DNA from: Thiotrichales bacterium
Lineage (GTDB): Bacteria; Pseudomonadota; Gammaproteobacteria; HK1
Assembly: GCA_026709935.1 (NCBI GenBank)
Contig: JAPOSC010000081.1
Span: 1 to 64,000, forward strand
DNA length: 64,000 nucleotides
Direction: 5' to 3'
Of the stretch, positions 40,244 through 49,600 are shown piece by piece. The notes under the pieces were generated by a model. It saw only the letters and a list, made by a program, of their open reading frames with translations, searched no databases and was not told the origin of the DNA. Each line of letters begins with the position of its first letter. Within the stretch, counting starts at the first letter, position 1. A program made the translations under genes and the position numbers.

Positions 40244-40278
40244 CGAAGTGGCGCCCGATGGCGTCGGGTGCCACTTCG
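40244..40278. repeat. 15-bp imperfect inverted repeat
   Basis: cgaagtggcgcccga-tggcg-tcgggtgccacttcg (one mismatch). Confidence 0.75.
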
Positions 40279-40374
40279 ATCGTGAACGCGGCTCTGTCAG
40301 TGACAGGGGTCCGCACCATCCACGCCACGGCTGAACGCACTGCAGCCATGGCCCAAAGCCGGGCATCACCGGGG

Positions 40375-40761
40375 ATGACCCGTGGGGCCGGCCTGTGCAT
40401 CGCGTGCCTCATGCTAGCCCTGGAATCCGTATCCGCCGCGCCCCGGTATCCCGAGGGATATCCCGGCCGGACGTGCGAGGAAGTCATCCCCAGGCAGCAG
40501 GCACTCGGCTTTCGAATCGTGCCCGTCGTCGATGCCCAAATCGTCCAGGGCGGCGCGCTCGATGCCCTCACCACCTCGGACGGTCGGACATGGACCTTTC
40601 CCGAGCCGCGCCGGTTTCCGCTCGGGGGGACGTTCCTCGACTATGCGGCCGGGATGCAGGCAGGTCACGGCTTCGTCGCCGTCAATGATGCGACCGAAAC
40701 GGTGGGGATCTGGGGGACGTACGGACGGTTCTGCTGGAACTGGGTACTGCACGGCCGATAG
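40375..40761 (+). CDS. Predicted secreted hypothetical protein
   Basis: MTRGAGLCIACLMLALESVSAAPRYPEGYPGRTCEEVIPRQQALGFRIVPVVDAQ. Confidence 0.5.
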   Translation: MTRGAGLCIACLMLALESVSAAPRYPEGYPGRTCEEVIPRQQALGFRIVPVVDAQIVQGGALDALTTSDGRTWTFPEPRRFPLGGTFLDYAAGMQAGHGFVAVNDATETVGIWGTYGRFCWNWVLHGR

Positions 40762-40811
40762 CGGCGGGTGACGGGGGTGACTCCGGACGCATCTGTGACG
40801 TCGGTCGGCCG

Positions 40812-41309
40812 ATGCGCCACCCTCGACGGTCTTCGAAACACGGGTCTGGAAAGGTGCACCCCATACGAGCCCTTCTGATGTGCTGCTGCCTCTGTGGCGG
40901 CGCGCAGGCCGATGCGGGCGCGTGGCAGAGTGAGCTCAAGTCACACACGCTCTCCTGCCTCAGCGAGGGCCCGGAGGTGTGGGGCGAGCGCATCACGCAC
41001 GCCTTCCTCGGCCTTGTGGGCGGTCGGCCGTATGCCGATGCCATCCCCACGGGCGGACAGACCTACGGTCTCGACTACGCTTATGTCGTCATCCGCCGCG
41101 GCCAGATTTACATCGGCTTCGACAACGGCACGCCGGGCGAGCGAGTGGCGGTGGCGGACAAGGACGGCGACGGGCGGGTCGATGCCCAGCGCACGCCCTT
41201 TCGCGAGCGCCTTGCGCCATTGGAGGCCCAGCTCCTGTACTGCCGGTGGGGGCTGTTCTTTCTGGGGCGCCACGGTCTGTACGCCGGACCGCATGCAAAT
41301 CCCCACTGA
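40812..41309 (+). CDS. Predicted secreted hypothetical protein
   Basis: IRALLMCCCLCGGAQADAGAWQSELKSHTLSCLSEGPEVWGERITHAFLGL. Confidence 0.5.
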   Translation: MRHPRRSSKHGSGKVHPIRALLMCCCLCGGAQADAGAWQSELKSHTLSCLSEGPEVWGERITHAFLGLVGGRPYADAIPTGGQTYGLDYAYVVIRRGQIYIGFDNGTPGERVAVADKDGDGRVDAQRTPFRERLAPLEAQLLYCRWGLFFLGRHGLYAGPHANPH

Positions 41310-41618
41310 CCGGCCGGTCGAGGGATGACGCGCCCGCCCCTGATTGCCGGACATACAGAGGACGACTGCGGGCCGTCCTTGAATCATACGACGGATTACC
41401 TGGTGGTCGGCGTGGGAGAAGTCATCCGCGCCCGGTTGCTTCACGTCCGGTCAGGCGCCGCGGTCGAGCAGTACGGCACCGTGGATAGCTTGCTCCGCCT
41501 TGATGGTGTGCGGCTGAAGTACACGGCCGATGGCGTCCTGCTCAGGTGGTGGTCGCCGCCATCGGGACCGCTCGGTCGGACTCGACCTCGTTGCCACCAT
41601 GCGGCCCGTCATTGCGAG

Positions 41619-42305
41619 TCATCCCTTCGCGGAATCGTCCGCTCCGGTATCGCCCAGCGACTTGAGCAGCTTCATCGCAATCGGAACGGCCTTCTCCAGC
41701 CGCTCGGCGCCATCTTCTTCGACCGACTGCTTGCGGTCCGGGATGTTGTGGACGGTCTGGAGGAGCATTTTCAACAACTGCGGGTCGCCGCCCCGGTATT
41801 TGCCGGTGTCGGGATCGAGAGCCCCCAGCGCCTTCGCGACCGCCGCCTCGTACAGCACACCAGCCTCTTCTTCGGCAGCGGTCACCGCCACCCGCATCTC
41901 GGGGAACTGATCGATCCAGAATTCGAGGGTGTCTTCGGTGATGCCGAACCGCCGCGCGATCGCCGCCCGCGGGCGGTTGACCGAGAGCGCCCGCGCCAAC
42001 CGGGTCGGGTGGGTGCGCTTGTCGTACCGCACCTTGGGCGCTTTGCGGTAGTGCGCTCGCGTGATCCCCTGGCCGCACAGCGGGCAGTGATGCGGGTGGG
42101 GATGGTCTTCGGTAGGAGTCACACCTGGCACCTGTGCGGCGTCGGCTCGCATGCGTGCCACTTTGGCTTCCCGCGCAATGGCAGCGCGCCGCCTCTCATA
42201 GCACCGCTTGCAAAATCTATCCCCAAGGTATTGAGCGGGCCTGCCGCACACCTTCCCCTCGGGGAAGCCTTGGCACTTGACCGCCTGGACCGTTTCTGTA
42301 CTCAC
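41619..42305 (-). CDS. Zinc-finger/HTH protein resembling a terminase small subunit
   Basis: CQGFPEGKVCGRPAQYLGDRFCKRCYERR, HHCPLCGQ, ARRFGITEDTLEFWIDQFPEMR, GGDPQLLKMLLQTVHNIPDRK; GTG start. Confidence 0.5.
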   Translation of the reverse strand: MSTETVQAVKCQGFPEGKVCGRPAQYLGDRFCKRCYERRRAAIAREAKVARMRADAAQVPGVTPTEDHPHPHHCPLCGQGITRAHYRKAPKVRYDKRTHPTRLARALSVNRPRAAIARRFGITEDTLEFWIDQFPEMRVAVTAAEEEAGVLYEAAVAKALGALDPDTGKYRGGDPQLLKMLLQTVHNIPDRKQSVEEDGAERLEKAVPIAMKLLKSLGDTGADDSAKG

Positions 42306-43183
42306 GATGAAGACCCCGCGATGATCGGATCGGAGAGCCACCACGGGCGCGCTCCCTCTACGATCCCGAAGATGCGCGACGCGGGCTGCCGCAACGCCAT
42401 ACTGTCGCGTTTGCGCGGAATCACCCTGTCGTCGCGGACGAATCGAGCACCCCACAAGACGGACTCACCCAGCGCCATGCGTGGCGACGCCTTCCCCCGC
42501 GACAATCTTGAAATCTGCGATTTGTCCGTGCCGGCCAGTTCGGCAAAGTCCGTGTACGACCATCCCCGAAGCACCACGGAGTCGATGACCTCGCGCCAGT
42601 CAGTCGAGATGTTGAACTGCATGTCGGGCACGTCATCGAGCTTGAGCTTCCACCGAGCGCCATCGAGACGCAATTTCCACTCGCCGACCTCGCCCGCAGC
42701 AATCGCGTCGTGCAATCCCACAAGTCCAAGTGCTACGTCATGCCGGAGATTCGCTTGACGGATGTGAAGCTGTGGCCGGGGCACGTCGAGCCCAGGTCCG
42801 CATAGCCGGCGCAGTTCACGGCCCCCAATGCGGCAACCAAAGCTGAGGTACGCGAATATCTCGGCGACCGTGCGGCGCGTGCGCGTGACCATCCCCTTGC
42901 GCTGTCGCGCCAGCATCGCGACATCCTCAGCGTCCCCGAAGTCGTAGCGCCGCGTGGGAGGGATCCAGCGGTGCGGTTGCTCGATGGTTTCGATGGTCAC
43001 CATCATCAATACGTCGCGGATTCCGGTCACCGCTCGCATCTTACGCGCCCGGGCAACCGCCCGCATCAGGTCGCGCGCCCGACCGCAATCATCGCTGATA
43101 ATAGACGCATTCGCCCACCACCGGAGATGCACGCCACCATACCCTCGACGCCCATCACCGCCTCGGGCAGCGACCTCCCCCAC
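42302..43183 (-). CDS. Hypothetical protein with HTH-like segment
   Basis: Long ORF, ATGA-type junction with the next gene; DFAELAGTDKSQISRLSRGKASPRMALGESV; start uncertain. Confidence 0.5.
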   Translation of the reverse strand: MGEVAARGGDGRRGYGGVHLRWWANASIISDDCGRARDLMRAVARARKMRAVTGIRDVLMMVTIETIEQPHRWIPPTRRYDFGDAEDVAMLARQRKGMVTRTRRTVAEIFAYLSFGCRIGGRELRRLCGPGLDVPRPQLHIRQANLRHDVALGLVGLHDAIAAGEVGEWKLRLDGARWKLKLDDVPDMQFNISTDWREVIDSVVLRGWSYTDFAELAGTDKSQISRLSRGKASPRMALGESVLWGARFVRDDRVIPRKRDSMALRQPASRIFGIVEGARPWWLSDPIIAGSSS

Positions 43184-43186
43184 ACT

Positions 43187-43225
43187 GGCACCGCCCTCGA
43201 TGCCGCGGTAGCGAAGTACCTGTGA
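43187..43225 (+). pseudogene. Tyrosine recombinase 3'-end remnant (copy A)
   Basis: ...TALDAAVAKYL* / gcggtagcgaagtacctgtgatc, matching the 3' end of the recombinase at 32545. Confidence 0.55.
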
Positions 43226-43371
43226 TCACTCCGCCCCGACGCTGAACGGCGCTCAGGGGGGCACTCACAGGCCGCGCAGGGACGAACATTGCTACACTGC
43301 CTTCCGAGGGCGCGTTGCTCGCTGGGGACGCGATCGAATCGCTTGACCACCTGTGATCTGGAGACGCCACC

Positions 43372-43650
43372 ATGACCATCGACACCCGCCACCAAGTGCC
43401 CATGAATCTTACCTTGACCGCTGGAGTCTTATTGACCGTGACCCTGATGGGCTGCACCCCGCCGCCCGCACCGCCTCGATATAACGCTCCTGACGCCGCC
43501 TCAGAGGCGAAATTTAGCCGTGACCGACTGGAGTGCGAGCTTTTAGCTCGCGAGGCTGTGCCCCGCGGGAAGGGATTGCTGTCTCCTCTTCTGATACGGG
43601 AAGACAGACAGCGATTTTTTACGCTCTGCATGGAATCTCGGGGCTATTGA
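43372..43650 (+). CDS. Small lipoprotein
   Basis: LTLTAGVLLTVTLMGCTPPPAPPRYN lipobox. Confidence 0.55.
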   Translation: MTIDTRHQVPMNLTLTAGVLLTVTLMGCTPPPAPPRYNAPDAASEAKFSRDRLECELLAREAVPRGKGLLSPLLIREDRQRFFTLCMESRGY

Positions 43651-43660
43651 AGCCGTCGCT

Positions 43661-43718
43661 ACCGCTACAGTACCGGGATGCGGCCACCGAGCAAAGGGCC
43701 GTTACGAAGTACTTGTGA
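43661..43718 (+). pseudogene. Tyrosine recombinase 3'-end remnant (copy B)
   Basis: cgctacagtaccggg...accgagcaaagggccgttacgaagtacttgtgatc vs cactactctgccggt...gccgagcggggcgccgtcgcgaagtacctgtaatc; RYSTG vs HYSAG and RAVTKYL vs GAVAKYL. Confidence 0.6.
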
Positions 43719-43871
43719 TCGAGATGTCCTCACAGTCCCCGGACCGAGAGCCACTCAGGGGCCGCTTAGGATGCTCAAGGGTCGAACCCTGCCTCTGCGC
43801 CGTCTTGCCTCGGCCGTTGTTAGCATGAACATCACCGGACGCTGCGGACGCGCATCGGTATCATGCTGCCC

Positions 43872-44457
43872 ATGAAGCGTCTCGCCCTTACTCTCACCCT
43901 CGTCGCCGCATGCTGGCTGGGCGGGTATCGCTGCGCCGGACGTGGAGGCGGAGGAACTACCCGAATGGGTTGTCCGCCTTATCCTTGATGCCGAGCGGGG
44001 GACGGCTATAGCTCAGTCCATACTTGGGGGGCTGTATCACTCGGGCAAAGACGTTCCCCAAGATTCCGTCGAAGCCGCCAAGTGGTATCGCCTCGCCGCT
44101 GAACAGGGGCACGCCGAGGCTCAGAGAATGCTCGGAGTGATGTACCACAACGGCGACGGCGTTCCGCAGGACTACGCCGAAGCCGCCAAGTGGATTCGCA
44201 TCGCAGCCGAGCAAGGAGACGCCAGTGCTCAGTACAATCTCGGACTGATGCACGGCAGCGGTGCTCCCCAAGACTATGCCGAAGCCGCTAGGTGGTGCGT
44301 CCGCGCCGAGCTAGGGTTCATTGCCGACACTCAGAGCGAACTTTCTTGGGCCCGCCGCGAAGGTTTTACAGAAACCGAGACAGCGAAAATTCGAATTTAT
44401 CGCGAGCAGCAACAAGAGCAGGCGCGAGAATGCATAGATGCGGCCGTCCGGCCGTGA
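43872..44457 (+). pseudogene. Sel1-like repeat protein with frameshift after signal peptide
   Basis: MKRLALTLTLVAACWLGG in one frame; IAAPDVEAEELPEWVVRLILDAERGTAIAQSILGGLYHSGKDVPQD... Sel1 repeats in another. Confidence 0.7.
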
Positions 44458-44475
44458 CGCTACAGGGAGACCGCC

Positions 44476-44664
44476 ATGACCACCCAGACACGAAGACCGA
44501 CACCGCACAAGATCGCGATCTCGCACCTGAGCTACCAGCCGAGCAAGGCAGGGCTGGAGGAAGACATGCGGGTCGATGCGACGTTCGATGAAGCGGTAGC
44601 GGCCCTGGCGCGACCGGTAAAGAAGCACTACGTCAAGCCGACGAATAAGGTAAGGGCGAAGTAG
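44476..44664 (+). CDS. Hypothetical small basic protein
   Basis: MTTQTRRPTPHKIAISHLSYQPSKAGLEEDMRVDATFDEAVAALARPVKK; RBS-like gggaga upstream. Confidence 0.45.
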   Translation: MTTQTRRPTPHKIAISHLSYQPSKAGLEEDMRVDATFDEAVAALARPVKKHYVKPTNKVRAK

Positions 44665-44891
44665 TGGAGTGGTGGTGGTGCTTTGTAGGTGCAGGAACCT
44701 GCGTTTGTTTTATCGTGATTGCTACGGCGCTGTTTTCTCGGCGGGACGCTCGAATGAGCGCACATAAGATCACGCTCTATGGGACTGAGGAAAAGATCGT
44801 ACTTTGGCTCGGCATCTTGGCGTGGTTGTTCATTTCTCGGGGTGCATTTTTCGGCACGTTTATCTGGCTCGGATTCTACCTAGCGACCTAG
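44664..44891 (+). CDS. Small membrane protein
   Basis: Two hydrophobic stretches (WWWCFVGAGTCVCFIVIATALF; IVLWLGILAWLFISRGAFFGTFIWLGFYL). Confidence 0.45.
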   Translation: MEWWWCFVGAGTCVCFIVIATALFSRRDARMSAHKITLYGTEEKIVLWLGILAWLFISRGAFFGTFIWLGFYLAT

Positions 44892-44957
44892 ATTTCGGCA
44901 CTTTCCTACATAATTCCCCAAAATTGCCTATCGGAAGCTACCGGACGGGAGCACACA

Positions 44958-45250
44958 CCGTGTCCACGACCGCCCTCACCTTCACGGGCGACGCGGGTGG
45001 CACGTTGTCGGCCGAGGCCAGCGACGATGCGCAGTCCGCCATCGCCGCCAACACCCACGCCGCACCTACCGGGGCGCACTCGCCCGGTTCGATGCGGCCA
45101 GCATCGTCGAGGGGCCGCTGTTTCGTCGCGTGCTTCGAAGCGGACACCCGACGAGAGCACGCCTCACCGCGCGGGTGCTGCGGGCCATCATCACCCGATG
45201 GGCCGCCGCGGCTGGCATTGAGGACGGCCGGATCTCCGGGCGCCCGGGCC
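44958..45250 (+). pseudogene. Internally deleted, frameshifted tyrosine recombinase remnant (copy D)
   Basis: LSAEASDDAQSAIAANTHAA then in next frame YRGALARFDAASIVEGPLFRRVLRSGHPTRARLTARVLRAIITRWAAAAGIEDGRISG. Confidence 0.6.
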
Positions 45251-45396
45251 TGCGGCACCCGTCGAGCGAAGTCTACGGGGGGAACATCAAACACAATGCA
45301 GAGTTCGCGCGCTGAGAACGCAAGCACCCCTTGCACCCACAACCCGCGCTGGGCCGATACACTGTGCCGTTCCTCCCCCCACCGCAGGACCAGACC

Positions 45397-45597
45397 ATGC
45401 GCACATCACCACCGGGACGCGCGGCCCATGCCGCCGAGCAGGACGGCATCCAGCGCATCGAAGCCGCCCTCCGGGCGACGCCAGAAGCGGCAGAGGTGGA
45501 TTTCGAAGCAGCACGCCAGCGTGCGCTGGAGCGGGTGCAGTACCACGCGCCTTCGCCGGTCACGCTTGAGCTGCACCGACGACGGAACCTCGCATGA
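45397..45597 (+). CDS. Putative antitoxin of PIN-like toxin
   Basis: Small ORF, overlaps the downstream gene by 4 bp (ATGA). Confidence 0.55.
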   Translation: MRTSPPGRAAHAAEQDGIQRIEAALRATPEAAEVDFEAARQRALERVQYHAPSPVTLELHRRRNLA

Positions 45598-46514
45598 GCA
45601 CACACCCCCCGACACCCGCCATCACGTTCGACACGAACGTCGTCGCCGTCAGCAACACGCGCGTGTTCTGGGCCACGCTCTGCGAAGACATCGGGCAATC
45701 CATGGTACTGACCCCGACCGCGAGCATGGAGGTCGTGCGCAGAATCCTCTTCGAAACCGAACGCGAATGGACGAAAACGCTCAAGACCATCAACCACGAG
45801 CAAGGGCTGGGATGGAGCGCCATCACCGTCCGCCGGCTGGCCACGCTCGCCGCACAAACCGCCCGAGACTGGTTCAGGGACACACTGCGCCAACAAGGGT
45901 CGATCTACGCGAACACCCCACGACGCTCCGCTGAAGTCGAAGCGCTCGAAGCGCGCATCGACGATGCCCTCGACGATGCGATCTTCAGCGACTCGGACGG
46001 CAACGGCGTGAGAGACCGACGCATCGTCGTCGAAGCGATGGCCCGGGGCTACGACATTCTCGCCTCGAACAACATCGCGTCCATCGATCACGGCATGCTG
46101 CGCCATTGGCTGACCACCTGCGGCACCCCGAAGCTCGGGCTGACGACAACCATCGTGCGCCCCGAGCATGCGGAAGAGCGATTGCGCATCGCCTACGACA
46201 GACCGATGCACTGGACGGCCACCGCCGCGGCTCGGGCAAGCGTGACCGACCCGGACAATCCTCAGCAGGCGGCAAAGGAAATGGTCGCATTGCTCGACCG
46301 GTTCGAACAACGCGGCATGGCCGAGCTCAAGATGCGTATCGCCCGAACGATTGAGCAGCCTCAAGCGCTGCGCGCCGTGCTCGCGCAGGTCACACGCCAC
46401 GGCACGAGCCGCGCCATGCGCGCAGAGCAGGCCATGCATGCAGCCGCAACCACCGCGGTATCGACACGCGCAGGCATCGACATTCCTCGCTCGTCAACGG
46501 ATCCTGTGGGATAG
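45594..46514 (+). CDS. PIN-domain-like protein
   Basis: AITFDTNVVAVSNTRVFWATL and DRRIVVEAMARGYDILASNNIASIDH acidic PIN motifs. Confidence 0.6.
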   Translation: MSTHPPTPAITFDTNVVAVSNTRVFWATLCEDIGQSMVLTPTASMEVVRRILFETEREWTKTLKTINHEQGLGWSAITVRRLATLAAQTARDWFRDTLRQQGSIYANTPRRSAEVEALEARIDDALDDAIFSDSDGNGVRDRRIVVEAMARGYDILASNNIASIDHGMLRHWLTTCGTPKLGLTTTIVRPEHAEERLRIAYDRPMHWTATAAARASVTDPDNPQQAAKEMVALLDRFEQRGMAELKMRIARTIEQPQALRAVLAQVTRHGTSRAMRAEQAMHAAATTAVSTRAGIDIPRSSTDPVG

Positions 46515-46670
46515 CCACCGACTCGGCCATGCCACCAGCGACGGTGCCACGCCGCCGTGCAGATGGTTCAGGGCGTTCGAGCAGTTCCGAGCGTACGACG
46601 GACAATGACACCGCGGGGGGTACCATGAACACGACACCCCCCTGAACACCCACCATCACGAGATCGGACA

Positions 46671-49600
46671 TTGAACAACGGATTCGGACACGCGTTGCAG
46701 CACATCCGGGCGACTGCCGGCACCGAAGCGGCGAAGGGACGGCTCTTCGAGCGGCTGATGAAGACCTACTTCGAAGAAGACCCGCTCTACCGGGACCGCT
46801 TCACCAAGGTGTGGCTCTGGCACGAATGGGCCAGCGAACGTTCAGACTTCGACGCCCGGGACATCGGGATTGATCTCGTCGCTCGCGAGCGCGACGGCGA
46901 CCACTGCGCGATCCAGTGCAAGTGCTATGCCCCCGACACCCGGATCACGAAACAAAGTCTCGATTCCTTCATCTCGGCCTCCGCCCGAGCCCCGTTCACC
47001 GCCCGACTCGTCGTCGATACCGGTCACGCGTGGGGCGACAACGCGAGCAACACCATCAAGGGGCTGACGCCGGCGTGCAGCGTACTGCACCACAGCAATC
47101 TGGCGAACGCGTCCTTCGTCTGGCCCGACCTGAACCGACAAGACCCCGAACAGCTCAAGTACCTCGCCGAACCGCTGACACCGCTCACGCACCAGGCGGA
47201 AGCGATCGAAGCGACACTCCAGGGGCTCGATGCGCACGACCGCGGCAAGCTGATCATGGCGTGCGGGACCGGAAAAACATTCACCGCGCTCCGTATCGCT
47301 GAAACCTACGCAGGCACTGGCGCGACGGTCCTCTACCTGGTCCCGTCCATCGCACTGATGGGCCAGGCCATGCGCGAATGGGCGCTCCAGCGCAACGTAC
47401 TCCACCGCTACATCGGTGTGTGCTCCGATGTGAAAACCGCCCACGACGACGAAGACGTCCCGCTCGAAGAACTCGAAATCCCCGTCACGACGAACGCCGA
47501 AGCCGTCACAAAGGCACTCCGCGACCGGCAACACGATGCGATGACCGTCGTCTTCTGCACCTACCAGTCCCTGCCCGTCATCGCCAAGGCGCAGCGCGAC
47601 GGCGTTCCGACCCTGGACCTCGCACTGTGCGACGAAGCACACCGCACCACCGGCGTGGACGCCCCCGACGACCGCACCTCACCGTTCGTCCTCATCCATG
47701 ACGCCCAGCGCATCCGGACTCGGAAACGCCTCTACCTGACCGCCACCCCCCGGATCTACACCACCGGGGCACGGGCCAAAGCGGTGAGACGCGACGCAGA
47801 GCTCTTCTCGATGGACGACCCCGCCATCTACGGCGACGTCTTCTACCACCTGCCCTTCTCGCGCGCGGTCGAACAGAACCTGCTCTCGGACTACAAGGTC
47901 GTCGTGCTCGCGCTGTCCGAGGAGCACATCGAAGGGGCCCTGCAAGCGCATCTCGCCGAGAAATCGAGCGAGATCAACCTCACCGACGCCGCCAAGATCG
48001 TGGGCTGCTGGCGCGCGCTCCAGAACCCCGAAGGCACGACTCCGGGGGCCGAACGCACAGCCCCGTTGACCCGGGCCATCGCGTTCACCAACACCATCGT
48101 GGCCTCGAAACGCCTCGACAAGCACTGGAACGACATCATCACCCAGGCCATCGCACACCTGCCTGAGAACGAACAGGCAAGCGCCCTGCGGTGCCAGACC
48201 AAACACGTCGACGGGACAAGCAACGCGCTCGTACGCAAGGAGCGCATCCAGTGGCTCGAAGGCGCGACGGCCGACGAATGCCGCGTCCTGTCCAATGCGC
48301 GGTGCCTCACCGAAGGGGTCAACGTCCCCGCCCTCGACGCCGTGCTGTTCATGAGCCCGAGAAACTCGCACATCGACATCGTGCAGGCCGTCGGGCGGGT
48401 GATGCGCAAAGCACCGGGGAAGCAATACGGCTACATCATCCTGCCCATCGCGGTGCCCGCATACATGACGGCCGAAGCGGCACTGAACGACAACAAGCGG
48501 TTTGCCCAGGTCTGGGGCGTCCTGCGGGCGCTGCGTTCGCACGACGATCGACTCGACGCCGAAATCAACCAGATTGACCTCAACAAGCGCCGGCCCGAGC
48601 GCATCATCCTGGGGGGAGACGGTGCGCGTGAAGACAGCGCCGCTGACAACCTCTCCTTGCCATTCCCACCGCTCGACCTGCCCCCCGGGGTCATCTACGC
48701 CAAAATTGTCGAGAAGTGCGGGGACCGCAAGTACTGGGAGACCTGGGCCAAGGACGTCGCGGACATCTTCGCCCGGCTCGTCGGACGGATTCAGGGGCTT
48801 CTTGAACACCCCGACAACGACGCGCTCCGCGAATGGTTCGAAGCGTTCCACGAAGAGCTGACCACGACCATCAACACTTCGATCACCAAAGCGAGCGCCA
48901 TTGAGATGATGGCCCAGCACATTCTGACCGGGCCCGTCTTCGAGGCGCTCTTCGAGCACTACGACTTCGCCGGGGGCAACCCGGTGGCGCGAGCGCTAAA
49001 CGAGCTGCGGCAAGATTTCGGCGAGTTCGGGCTAGAGAACGAGACCCGCGACCTCGCGGGGTTCTACGAGAGCGTGCGCCTGCGAGCGCGGGGACTCGAC
49101 AACCCGGAAGCGCGCCAGCGCGTGCTGATGGAGCTCTACGAGAAGTTCTTCGCCACCGCGATGAAGAAGGATGCAGAGCGGCTCGGTATCGTCTACACCC
49201 CGGGCGAGATCGTCGACTTCATTCTGAACAGCGCGGATGCGGTGCTGCGCCAGGAGTTCGGGCGCTCGCTCGGCGGCGAAGGCGTCCATGTCCTCGACCC
49301 CTTCACCGGCACCGGCGTCTTCCTGGTCCGGCTCCTGCAATCGGCGCTGATTGATCAGGTCGATCTGAAACGAAAGTACCGGGAAGAGCTGCACGCCAAC
49401 GAGCTTGTGCTGCTCGCCTACTACATCGCCGCCATCCACATCGAGGAGGCGTTCCGCGGGCGCGTCGGAGACGACAGCGCCCATGAGCCCTTCGGCGGCA
49501 TCGTGCTCACCGACACGTTCAACCTGCACACCGAGCGCGCAGGATTCCCGAGGGACTGGCTCCCGGACAACAGCGAACGCGCCGAGCGCCAGCAGAAGCT

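Noticed and set aside
44804-45934. 376-aa plus-strand ORF
   Set aside because: Mixed frame over a recombinase relic and the PIN-like pair; Arg/His/Pro-rich shadow ORF
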